Both the position numbers and the translations under genes were made by a program. From Okapia johnstoni (lineage: Eukaryota > Chordata > Mammalia > Artiodactyla > Giraffidae): a stretch of 64,000 nucleotides of DNA. The notes under the pieces are model-generated. The model did not search any database and was not told the DNA's origin. It saw only the letters and a list, made by a program, of their open reading frames with translations. Positions 33,397-44,170 of the stretch are shown here, piece after piece; positions within the stretch are counted from its first letter, which is position 1; each line of letters begins with the position of its first letter. The DNA lies in the NCBI GenBank assembly GCA_024291935.2, contig CM044312.1, positions 62,001 to 126,000 of the forward strand. The letters are read 5' to 3'.

Positions 33397-34190
33397 CACA
33401 GGTGACAACACCCTTATGGCAGATGACAACATCCTTATGGCAGAAAATGAAGAGGAACTAAAGAGTCTCTTGATGAAAGTGAAAGAGGAGAGTGAAAAAG
33501 TTGGCTTAAAACTCAACATTCAGAAAACTAAGATCATGGCATCTGGTCCCATCACTTCATGGTATATAGATGGGGAAACAATGGAAACAGTGACAGACTT
33601 TATTTTCTTGGGTTCCAAAATCACTGCAGATGGTGACTGCAGCCATGAAATTAAAAGATACTTGCTTCTTGGAAGAAAATCAATGACCAACCTAGACAGC
33701 ATATTAAAAAGCAGAGACATAATTTTGCTGACAAAGTTCTGTCTAGTCAAAGCTATGGTTTTTCCAGTAGTCATGTATGGATGTGAGAGTGGGATTATAA
33801 AGAAAGCTGAGCATCAAAGAATTGATGCTTTCGAGATGTGGTGTTGGAGAAGACTTTTGAGTGTCCCTTGACCAGCAAGATCAAACCAGTCCATCCTAAA
33901 GAAAATCAGTCCTGAATAATCATTGGAAGGACTGATGTTGAAGCTGAAACTCCAATACTTTGGCCACCTGATGGGAAGAATTGACTCATTTGAAAAGATC
34001 CTGATGCTGGGAAAGATTGTGGGCAGGAGGAGAAGGGGACAACAGAGGATGAGATGGTTGGAGGGCATCACCGTCTCCATGGACATGAGTTTGAGTAGGC
34101 TCCAGGAGTTGGTGATGGACATGGAGGCCTGGTGTGCTGCAGTCCATGGGGTAGCAGAGAGTTGGACACGACTGAGCGACTGAACTGACT
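33397..34190 (+). mobile_element. BovB LINE 3' part with duplicated motif-C segment
   Basis: The copy begins at the RT motif-C region. Its frame (33392-33871, 159 codons) reads DNTLMA-DDNILMA-ENEEE where the family has a single DDTTLMA, because a 21-base unit is repeated in frame (33403-33423 and 33424-33444, one mismatch). Downstream are 'LKLNIQKTKIMASGPITSW' and 'FLGSKITADGDCSHEIKRY'. The frame stops near 33871, and the last part is shifted (33923-34183). The canonical tail is at 34190. Confidence 0.92.
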
Positions 34191-34884
34191 GTATAATGGA
34201 CACAGCGGTGTGAACTTGAAATTTGTGTAGAATTTACGTTAATGGCGAAGGGGTTTGTGCCCTTCTCACATAGCCGTCCCGGGCCCCCTGGCGTTCCCTC
34301 CCGCCCTGCCTGGCCCAGCCACTCCTCTGCGGCACAGGCTCTCTGCAGCCACTCTGGGTCCCCTCCACCATCTCATCTGCCCCCTCTCCACCAGAGACCT
34401 GAGCACTGTGACCTCAATCAATCTCATCAGAGAAAGTGTAGCGTAGACAAACTACCAAAAATATACAAGTAGTTCATTGCAAAGTGGACATACTTGTACA
34501 TGTATAACTCTCTGTCATTTTGCAACCAGAGCTAAACAAAAATTTATCAAAAAGCAATTGTCCATGAGCATGCTTGGAAAGGATGCTGCAAGCACCAACA
34601 TTTAAAGCCTTTGACTTGAAGAAAGAGGCTTCTTGCCTTGTTTATCTAACCTAAGTACAGAGGATAACAGGACATGAATGCAGGGAAAAGAACACCCTAA
34701 CTGCCGTCAAGCTTGCCCTTTAGAAACAGTTAAGCCGTCTGCCAGGGATGCTGATGGTAGGGGAAGAGATGCAGGTCGTTCCAGCAGGCCTAGGCTGTTC
34801 CTTCTAACCTACCCGCAGCAAAGCAGCCCCCTCAGCATCAGCACCGGCCACACCCTCTGCAAACCTGTCACTCTCTACACGGTC
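34191..34884. other. Unassigned stretch
   Basis: No gene or named repeat is supported. Confidence 0.35.
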
Positions 34885-35720
34885 CACACGAGGCTGAGAG
34901 GCCGCGGGGTGGGGGCGACCTGAGGCCCTGCCGCTCAGAGCCGCGTCCCGGCCGGTCCCTACCTGGCCAAGGAGGCAGGCTGACCGCACCTGGGCAGAGA
35001 CGGGGGCCCACGGCCGTGGGCCCCGAAGGCTCCGCCCCACTTCTGCCTTCCTCTGTCCGCGGGCTGTGGCCACGCTGCGGAGACTCCTAGACCCCCTTAC
35101 CCCTGGATAGTGCCGGGATGGGGCTCTTGGATGGTACGGATGGGGGTGGGTTCTTGCATGTGAGTGTGCACACATAAGTGCGCAAGTGTGTGCACGCATG
35201 GGATTGAGGGGGCCCTGCTCAGCGCTGTGTGCCCCACTTTGTGGCTCCCTGGTGCTCCCGGAAAGGGTCTATTTGGACAGAAGTTTCACACACACTGTTT
35301 TCAAGTGAAATTGCCCTCAGAGAGGCGCCCCGTCACGCACACACAGGGGAGGACAGACCCGCCGGGCGCGCTGCGGAAACCCCTCAGCGAGGGAAGAAGG
35401 GACAATGAGGACAGCACTGGGGATCCTCCCCCCGAGACTCGGCCTGTCCCCTCGTGGTCCCCAGGGCCGCTGTCCCAGGCCCGGCCGCCTCTGAGCGGAC
35501 CCAGGACTCTGCAGCCCCAGCCAGGGCCCTGACTTATCCCAAGCGAGAGCCCCACTAGCTCCTGGGCCTGAACGACTAATAATGAATGGCGTGGACCGGT
35601 GACACTTCAGGGGTTCCGGGCAGTTGGCTCTGAGAGCAGGCGAGGCGCTGCCCCTGCAGTCAAAGTCAGCGGACTCCGCTCCAGAGTGCAGCGCGGCCCA
35701 GACCAACCACTGGGACCAGC
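34885..35720. other. CpG-rich segment, possible CpG island
   Basis: Two CpG-dense blocks (about 34890-35090 and 35320-35560) each carry roughly 18-20 CpG dinucleotides per 200 bases by my hand count, well above the flanking DNA. A GTGTGC-rich low-complexity piece lies between them at 35150-35200. I see no first exon, TATA box or open frame with a recognisable product, so promoter function is only a possibility. Confidence 0.45.
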
Positions 35721-36379
35721 TCCTTCTCTACCATAGAGACGGCAGGAGCTCAAAATGGTTGGAGGAAGGAGGGCAAAGAAGAGAAGAGAAGCTGACCCTG
35801 CGCACGAGGGGCTCAGCCGTCTCATCTGCGGGTGAGAAACATTTGTCCCCTGATGAGCCACACGACTTGTCCAAAGCCCCGGGCTGTGGGCGCAGCCTCA
35901 CCTCTGTCCACTCACACGTCCGGCCTGCACTTACTGAGCTTCTACCACAGGCCACGCGGCCACCACCCAGCTCCTGTCCTCACACAGCCCATCAGGTAAT
36001 TATCGGTGTAGCAGAAACTGCCGAGTAAAGCCTTCATTCCACCCCAGAGGCCGAAGAAGCTTCTCTGAGAGGTCCTGGAACTGGGTCTTAAAGAACCAGA
36101 AGGAATTAGCCAGACGAAGCTGGGAAGTGGGCTGGAGAAGGTTCCCAAGGAGACAGCAGGGGGGCAGCAACCACAGGGCTCCTCCGGGTCAGACTCAGCC
36201 CCGCGTGGCGGCCTTCCAAGGGGACAGAACCACGCACGCTGTGTCCCCTTAGTAAATACAGCAGGTGATGCAGCGCATTGCTTCCCTGACTAAGGTAGGT
36301 TGTAAAAGTAATATAAGCATGTCCAAGAAAACTTTGAAACTAAACAAAAAGGGAAAATTCTTACCTCTAATCTTAGCAC
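35721..36379. other. Unassigned stretch
   Basis: GC-rich at the left end and no recognised gene or repeat. Open frames on both strands overlap one another. Confidence 0.35.
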
Positions 36380-36590
36380 TGTGGCTTCCCAGGGGCTCAA
36401 TGATAAAGAATCCGTCTGTCAATGCAAGACATGCGGGTTCAATCCCTGGATCAGGAAGATCCCCTGGAGGAGGAAATGGCATCCCACTCCAGTATTCTTG
36501 CCTGGGAAAATCCCATGGACAGAGGAGCCTGGTGGGTTACAGTCCACAGGGTCGCACAAGAGTTGGACACAACTGAGCAACATCAGTAAC
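36380..36590 (+). mobile_element. Bov-tA SINE, full length
   Basis: The head is 'gtggcttcccaggggctcaa', with box-B-like 'gggttcaatccctgg' and the tail 'gacacaactgagcaacatca'. Confidence 0.9.
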
Positions 36591-36960
36591 AATCTTAACA
36601 CTGAGCATTGCAAACATAACCATTTGGATAAATGTCCTTACATGCATGTTTTTATGCATGTTCTGTGCACGAAATGTAATCATAGCATGTGTACAGTTTT
36701 GTGACTCACTTCTGCAGCAACTAGGAAGCATTTGTTCATGTTGCTATAAACTCACCACCAGTGCATTTCATTGCCTCTTGCTTCCCTGAGTCCTCGAGGC
36801 AGTGTCAGGCCAGACACACAGCGTCCAGACCGGGAGCCAGGGTGTCTGCCAGTCTTGTACGGTCGCTGAACACCTGCCGCCTGCTGGGAGAGTGACAAGA
36901 GAGGGCCCAGGGCACTGACCTGGAGACATAGGCTAAAAGAGTCAACAAACACAAGACTAC
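36591..36960. other. Unassigned stretch
   Basis: 'tgtaatcatagcatgtgtac' and the following bases hint at an old LINE 3' end, but the match is too weak to assign. Confidence 0.3.
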
Positions 36961-37165
36961 AGGCTTCCCTCATAACTCAGTCAGTAAAGAATCCGCCTGC
37001 AATGCAGGAGACCTGGGTTTGATTCCTGAGCTGGGAAGATTCCCTGGAGAAGGAAATGCAACCCACTCCAGTGTTCTTGCCTGGAGAAGCCCATGGACAG
37101 ACGAGCCTAGCAGGCTACAGTCCGTGGGTTTGCAAGATTTGGACACGATTTAGAGACTAAACCAC
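36961..37165 (+). mobile_element. Bov-tA SINE, full length
   Basis: The head is 'aggcttccctcataactcag', the linker 'agattccctggagaaggaaa', and the tail 'acacgatttagagactaaac'. Confidence 0.9.
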
Positions 37166-37365
37166 AGGCATGTCATATCAGCATTGTGAAGAAATATCAG
37201 GATGAGGAGCCTGAAAGCCCCAGCTTGGTTCAAGGGGCTGAACTGCCCTAAATTCAGCTGTTTCATGTACAAAGTTGAACAATTTTTTTCAAGTCGTGTT
37301 TCATAGGATCTTGTCAAATTAAGATGATAAAGACAAGCTGAAAAATTAATGTTGGTATTTTGATT

Positions 37366-37490
37366 AGAAGGAAATGGCAACCCACTCCAGTATTCTTGCC
37401 TGGAGAATCCCACAGACAGAGGAGCCTGGCAGGTTACAGTCTGTGGGGTCTCAAGAGTTGGATGCAACTTAGAGAGTAAACCACCACCAT
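37366..37490 (+). mobile_element. Bov-tA SINE, 5' truncated
   Basis: It starts at the linker ('agaaggaaatggcaaccca') and ends in the tail with 'taaaccaccacca'. The head is missing. Confidence 0.85.
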
Positions 37491-38381
37491 TAGTGACAGA
37501 GGTCATTTCTCTGTAAATTATTCGATAGTGTCAGGTTTAGACTAAAATTTTCACATGAAGTATTATTGGAAACCCGTGTCTATCGCAGAAGTGCTATGAG
37601 GGAGCAGCCTGTGTAAATTTTTCTACTGATTTATTACCTTATGAAAGTTTCCAGAAAATACACTGTGAAAGTACCATTTCCTGGTCCCATTAAAGTGAAT
37701 CCTGGGCAAGCAGCCAAGATGAAAACCCTTAACCTTTGCAAGGATTTCATAGCCACCTGCATCCCAAGGTACAAGGCAGAGAACACATGTCTCTGAAGGT
37801 GGAAACTGCAACTTCAAATCCTCCCAAAAGGAGACAAAGTCGTTTAGAAAAACAGCTTCTCTGGAACTTGACCAGAGTGAGCATGTGTCTCAGGGCTGGT
37901 CCTCAGCAAAACATCAGAGCCAAGTTGATACTCACCTCACACTGTCCTGCTTACACTTTTCTGTTTTTCACTGTTTTCTCACTTTTCAATGAACTTTCCC
38001 CTGCTTGACTACTTCAATCACATGATCATCTTTTCCTGTTTTTTTTTTCCTTCTAATTGAAACTTCAGCTTCTAACGTACTCTCATTATTGTTTATGCAA
38101 AGCCCACTTTTAAAAATTCATTTATTTAAATAATTCAGCAAACGTCCAGAAAAGTATTACCCGGAATAAAACTGAGGACTTTATAAAACTCCTGCCACTG
38201 CCTGAACCGCCCCCAACCCACTCCTCCACTTGGATGTTACCCTGTGCTACTTGCCCTGCTGTCCATGTATTTCCAGCCTATATACATGTGGCTTTAGTTT
38301 TACTTGTTTTTAATTCTTTGGGGATTTTCATTTACCACTCAAAACCAAATTGTTAAAATTCATATATTTGTGGTTCCTAAT
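37491..38381. other. Unassigned stretch
   Basis: No gene is supported. 38070-38330 is T-rich with hints of an old LINE, which I cannot assign. Confidence 0.3.
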
Positions 38382-39229
38382 TTCAGTTCAGTTCAGTCAC
38401 TCAGTCGTGTCCAACTCTTTGTGACCCCATGGACTGCAGCTCTCCAGGCCTCCCTGTCCATCACCAACTCCTGGAGCTTGCTCAAACTCATGTCCATCAA
38501 GTTGGTGATGCCATCCAACCATCTCGTCCTCTGTCGTCCCCTTCTCCTCCTGCCTTCAATCTTCCCCAGCATCAGGGTCTTTTCAAATAAGTCAGTTCTT
38601 CACATGAGGTGGCCAAAGTATTGGAGTTTCAGCTTCACCATCAGTCTTTCCAGTGAATATTCAGGACTGATCTCCTTTAGGATGAACTGGTTGGATCTCC
38701 TTGCAGTCCAAGGGACTCTCAAGAGTCTTCTCCAACACCACAGATCAAAAGCATCAGTTCTTTGATGCTCAGCTTTCTTTATAGTCCAACTCTCACATCC
38801 ATACATGACCACTGGAAAAACCATAGCTTTGACTAGACAAGCCTTTGTTGGCAAAGTAATGTCTCTGCTTTTCAATATGTTGTCCAGGTTTGTCATGGCT
38901 TTTCTTCCAAGGAGCAACTGTCTTTTAATTTCATGGCTGCAGTTACCATCTGCTGTGATTTTGAAGCCCAAGAAAATAAAGTCTGTCACTGTTTCCATTC
39001 TTTCCCCATCTATTTGCCATGAAGTGATGGCAGTGGATGCCATGATCTTAGTTTTTTGAATGTTGAGCTTTAAGCCAACTCTTTCACTCTCCTCTTTCAC
39101 TTTCATCAAGAGGCTCTTTCTTTCCTTTTCACTTTCTGCCATAAGGGTGGCGTCCTCTGCGTTTCTAAAGCTATTGGTATTTCTCCGGCAATCTTGATTC
39201 CAGCTTGTGCTTCATCTCAGTCCAGCATT
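38382..39229 (-). mobile_element. BovB LINE 3' part, antisense, long C-terminal frame
   Basis: The minus-strand frame at 39142-38600 (180 codons) is uninterrupted from 'MAESEKERKSLLMKVKEESE' through 'FLGFKITADGNCSHEIKRQ' to '[10 protein letters not shown]'. This is the whole region after the RT motif C. The copy is truncated just upstream, so YADD is lost ('gccataagggtggcgtcctc' marks the decayed site). The 3' tail is at 38382. Confidence 0.92.
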
Positions 39230-40438
39230 TTGCCTAATTTGGGTGCTAAACTAATCCACTGTCTGGTATACGACACACTTTGCCCATTCCCCTGTTGGTG
39301 GTCATTCCAGAGTTTTGCTGTCACACTAAGCACTCCCATTCATGCCTTTTGAGTACATTTCTGTGACGTATGTGCTGCTGCTTTTGGACATTACTAGTGC
39401 TATTCTTATTGATTTAAAACAGCTCTTGGGGCCACTGGATTTCCATTTCTGAGAAGGGGTGGTCACTCCCTCTCTGGGTAGAGATGCAGTTCCAAGGTGT
39501 GGCTTCTCAGAGTTCTGTTCTTTGCTAGTGAGAAAACTCACAAGAGAAGGGGGAGGAAAAATTGAAAAAGAAACAAAAAAGCAGTTCTTGGAATTCCAGG
39601 TACTAATCCTTTGTTAATTATATGATCCACATATCTGCTCCCATTCTGTGATGTTTTCAGTTTCCTTAAGGTAACTTATCAACAGCACGTCTGGGCTTCT
39701 TTAAGAGCTCTTTTGCTGAATGTCCAGGATGACATTCCCAGATGTCCAGGTCTGGAAGACATTTGTCTATATTTTCTACTGGCGGCACCTTGGTTTTCAC
39801 TTTTTCCATAAAACTGAACGGTATCATCGCATGCTCAATTTCAGCTATTTTTCAAGTTGTGCACAGAAGCAGCTGACATGTTAGCTTTGCCAAGGTCACT
39901 GGCTTTTAAGGCATTTTTCCTCAGTGTGGAATGAGAGATCTGGATCAAATCATGTGGTTTGAGGTATTAAGTCTAGGGTGAGACTGAGTCTCAAGGGGTT
40001 CCTCGCAACACCCTTCTGTCTGCTTGGGGAATGAGGCTGATCCTTAGAATAGACATCCTCGAAATGCACGGAAACTCGGGCTCCCATGGTGTCTTGGGAA
40101 CGCTTGACATGGGCCTTGTTTCCCTGGCACTAGAAACCTTTTTCTTAGAAATACTAAAACTGAATGAGTTTGAACCATCCTACTCTCACTGCTAATGTTC
40201 CAAACTCAGCAAATTCCTTCTAGCTATGAAAAGCTTTCCAAAATATCAGAAACAAGGTGTTATATTGATTCATCCTAAAGCAAAATTACTCTACATAGAC
40301 GCATACTCTAACTTTAACAGTAAATTTATTACAGAATGCAAGCAACTTGCCCTGTGATTTGAAAGGAATAATTTTGGTTTCAGTTAGCCAAAGCTTTCCA
40401 TTCTAAAAACGACACACACACTGCTTTACTCATGTCAA
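39230..40438. other. Unassigned, possibly old LINE remnants
   Basis: 39598-39860 resembles a strongly decayed L1 complement ('actaatcctttgttaattat', 'ctgctcccattctgtgatg'), but I would not insist on it. The rest is unassigned. Confidence 0.3.
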
Positions 40439-41889
40439 CTAGAAAAAAAAAAAAGGAAAAGAGTCCAATTTAGTATCTGAATCATCTAAATTCAAAGACT
40501 GGAAAGTGAGAGCAGATGTGCTGCACCTGGGAAAAGCATTCCTCAACCAGCAAACCAGGAAATTCCAGGCTGTGTCAATATCCACAAGAGGTAAGCAGCA
40601 GTTCAAACAAACGTGCTCGCCAGATCTCAGAAACACTCCTCCTCTCCCAAATAGTTTAACGTTGTTTGAAGTAGAACACAAATGGAAAAGTGTACAAAAC
40701 ACAGATGTGCAGTCCAGGGAAGTATCACCCACGTGGAAACCAGGCGGTTGCCTGATCCTTGCCCCCAACGACGACCCCTGCCCTGTTCCCGCAAGGGAGC
40801 TGCTCCCTGGTCCGAGAGCACCAGTCCAGCGTTGCCTGGCCTCTAACCTTGGGGGATGGACACCGTGCATTGCTTCGGGTCTGGCTTCTTTGCTGGTCTG
40901 ACTCGCGTCTGCTGTGACGATCCACTCAGAGATCCTTCCCGCTTCGATTCTCCCAGCCGCTGGGAGTGCTGTCGGCAGAGGACCCACAGCCATCGGCTCT
41001 GCGCAGGGGTGGTCCGGCACACCCAGGGCACCTCACAACCACTGATGGATCCAGGTGGGGGTAAAAGTCCCACACGAGGGGCCGCTGCAAAGGGCCATCC
41101 CAGCCTCAGCGTCTTCCGTGTGGTCAGCCACACAGCTGAGACCGTGTCCCAGCTCAGATTTGCCCTCCGCCCACTCCTGCCTTAGGGGAGGTGCAAACGC
41201 CCTAACCGCCCTAGAGATGGTGAAGGAGGGATGGGTGGGCTTGGAGAGGTGGGCTCGCTCGAATGGAAGAGCGCCCAGAGGGCTCCCCGCTGACCAAAGC
41301 GCAGCGGAATTTGCCGGTGGGAGGGAGAGTGGTGGCCCTCCGAGCAGGGGGTCTGAAGGGAGCAGAGACGCAGCTGAACTGGGCTCTCCGACGGCAGTGG
41401 GGTCACCGGGCCCTGAGCAGTGCAGGCCAGGTGGCTTCACACCACCCTCAGGAGCCGAGGGCAGCGCTCAGAGTCTGCGAGCCGGAGGGGCAGTTAGGGG
41501 GTGCCCGACTCACAGACGTTGCAGAGGGATTGTGGCAGAGAAGGGTCCCCACGCTCAAAATAGACGGACAGTCAACAAAGGCGCTCAGCAAAGGCTCTGT
41601 GAGCTCAAATCAGGCATGTCCATGATCCCAGTGAACACTTACGAACTGCAGTTTGGGGACCCCAAACCCCACTATCTGAAGGGGTCACCGGTCCGCCAGC
41701 AGGACGGACTCGGACGCACTGTCACAGGGGAACATGGATGTGGTTTCCTTAGTCCTTGCCTCAGCGGAGCTTCGGCCGGTTACGCAGGTAACCGTTTGGG
41801 AGGGAAGGACGAACAACGCAAATACTTCGGACTGATGACCGTGGCAGTCCAAGTTGTCAGACTGCCTGCTGCTTCTTGAATGACCTTTG
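40439..41889. other. GC-rich segment with long compositional open frames
   Basis: It follows an A12 run at about 40441. A 274-codon frame (41055-41879 +) and a 193-codon frame (41020-40439 -) are open. The predicted product of the first is rich in G, A, S, P and R, shows no domain or signal peptide, and overlaps other open frames on both strands (for example 41440-41033). CpG density is raised. I recognise no gene. GC-rich DNA has few stop codons, which explains the long frames. Confidence 0.3.
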
Positions 41890-42587
41890 CTACTTTGTAT
41901 CTTTTAAGAAACTGGTCTATTTAGCCTAACTGTCAAATTTATGGGCATAGAGATGTCTACAGTAGTCCCTTAGTTTCCTTTTAACGTCTTCAGGCTCTTT
42001 GGTGATATCCTTTCAGTAAGTTTTGATAACGATGATTTGTGCCTTTTATGATTTGCGGAACAGTCCAGCTAGAGGTTTATCAATTGCAGTGACATTTTGC
42101 AAAGTATAAGCTTTTGAGTTCAGTGATTTTCTGTATTTTTTGTTTTCAATATTACTGACTTTTGCGTTCACATTTTTTCCTTTGCCTTCCTTTGTGTTTA
42201 ATGCTCTCTTTTCCTAGGTGATTTTTTCCTATTGTTCTAAGATATTAAATATATATATAAATATTTAATGCTGGAAAATTCCCCTTTTGCAATCACTGTA
42301 GCCAGATCCCGTTGGTTTTTCATGTCTTATTTCTATTTTCATTTAGCTAAAAATGTTTTCTAATTAACGTATGTTAATTAGGCTTAGCTTATTAAACTAT
42401 ATTCTAATACTTTTAGGTTGCTTCTTCTATCAGGAACTGAGAGAGGGACTTGAAAAGTTTCAGGGCTTTTTCTTTTGTAGTTCTGTATAGTTTTTCCTTG
42501 TACATTTTGAATCTATGTTATTTGGGACATTCATGTTTGTAATTACTAGAGTGAACCAGTGAACTGTACTTTTACTAAGACGTCTAG
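41890..42587 (-). mobile_element. Old L1 LINE ORF2 region, antisense
   Basis: The complement of L1 ORF2: 'cagctagaggtttatcaatt' followed by 'gcttttgagttcagtgattt' and a T-rich stretch. It is continued beyond the CHR SINE. It carries many stops and indels. Confidence 0.65.
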
Positions 42588-42912
42588 GGCTTCTCTGGTG
42601 GCTCTGTGGTCACGAATCCACCTGCCAGAGCTGGAGACAGGCACTCCACCCCGGATCCGGGAAAATCCCGCAGGCCACAGAGCAGCTAAGCCCATGTGCC
42701 GCAGGTACTGAACCTGCGCTCTCAGCCCGGGAGCCGCAGCTACTGAACTCGTGGGCCCTGGAGCCCCGTGCTCTGCTGCAAGGGCACCCACGGCATGAGA
42801 AGCCCGAGCACCGCAGGGAAGAGCAGCCCCTCACCGCTCCTGGGGAAAAGCCTGTGCCGCAGCCGAGGCCCAGCAGAGCCAAGAGTGGAGAAATGAAGAA
42901 ACAAACAAAATG
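42588..42912 (+). mobile_element. CHR-type SINE, near full length
   Basis: The tRNA-like head is 'gggcttctctggtggctctg'. It is followed by the long CHR-specific body with repeated 'cgcagctactgaact'-type words, and an A-rich end ('aagaaacaaacaaaatgatg'). About 325 bases. It is inserted in the antisense L1. Confidence 0.8.
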
Positions 42913-42920
42913 ATGAAAAA

Positions 42921-44170
42921 AAGTCCATCTCTTGATCTAAAGTCATGCATTTTCCATAAAGTCTGCATTGATACACAGCCACATAATCTCTCTTTTGGTT
43001 TAGGTTTGCATCAAGTTCTTTCCCAGCCTATTACTTTCAACCTGCATTATCTTTACATTTTATATATGTCTCTTGGAAGAAGCATGTAAGTTTTGGGTTT
43101 TAACTTTATTTTATAATTAAATATTTGTTCTATTTACATGTAATGTAATTATTGATATATTTTATTTGAAATCTACCAACTTGTTAATTGCTTTCAGCTT
43201 GTCACATACGATCTATCTTCCTCTTTTGGTCTATTCATGTTCCACAAGATTGATCAGTTTTTTGTTCTTTTATCCTTTTAACTATTAGTAATTACAGATT
43301 CTATTACTGTTCCCTTTCTGATTATACTTGAGACTACCGCCAGCATCTTTTAGTTAGAAAATTCAAATTTAAATTAGGATATTTCCTCTTAAAATTTGAA
43401 GGAACTTTGAATAATTTTACTTCATTTGCCACCTCACGAATCATACGCTGTTCATATCAGATATATTTTTAAAACTCTCCATACATTATTGCTGCTGTCG
43501 TTATTTTAAACCACCTTCATGCAGATTCCCCGCACATATACACTCTCCATCACTGCTGTTTATTCCTCCCTGAATTTCTGAGACGCTATTATCCAGTATC
43601 ACTGGACTTCTACCTAAAATATTTAAACAGACTTTATATATTTCCTTTAGAGAATTAGCTCTTCTTGTAAAAAATCTCTCAAATTTGTTTGTCAAAGAAG
43701 TTTTAATTTTTAAATTTATTTATTATTGAATAATATTTTACTGAATATAAACTTTCAACTTGGCATTTTTATTTCTTTTTGCACTTAGTGGTAACATTCT
43801 CTTTTGTTCTGGACTTTTTTTTCCTGAGAGGTAAAGTATCTCCTAATTATTATTCCATTTAATAGTTGTTTTAACAGTCGACTGCTTGAAAGAACTTTTG
43901 CTGTTGTTCTGCCTCTGCTTGTTGTTACCGACCCACTTCCCTTCCTCCTCCTCATGCGTGTGTGCTCAGTCATGTGACCCCAAGGACTGCAGCCGGCTAG
44001 GCTCTTCTGTCTATGAAATTTTCCAGGCAAGAATACTGGAGATTACCTTCTTATCATTAGTTTTACAGGTTTTACTGTAATATGTGTAAATGTGATTTTG
44101 TATGGGATTTATAGTGAATCAAATTTGAGATTTAATGTCTTTCAACATATTTCGTTAAAATCTGTTTAAC
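42921..44170 (-). mobile_element. Old L1 LINE, antisense (middle)
   Basis: L1 complement words continue: 'atatgtctcttggaagaagc', 'ttgcacttagtggtaacatt', and later 'tttaatgtctttcaacatat'. It is interrupted at 43953 by a SINE fragment and at about 44171 by BovB. Confidence 0.6.
43953..44047 (-). mobile_element. Bov-A/Bov-tA fragment, antisense
   Basis: The complement of the SINE tail: 'gtgtgctcagtcatgtgacc' to 'aggcaagaatactggagatt'. It is truncated before any tRNA-like head. Confidence 0.8.

Noticed and set aside
41055..41879. 274-codon open frame as a real gene
   Set aside because: GC-rich DNA with open frames on both strands, product rich in G/A/S/P/R, no domain, no promoter and no recognised homologue.
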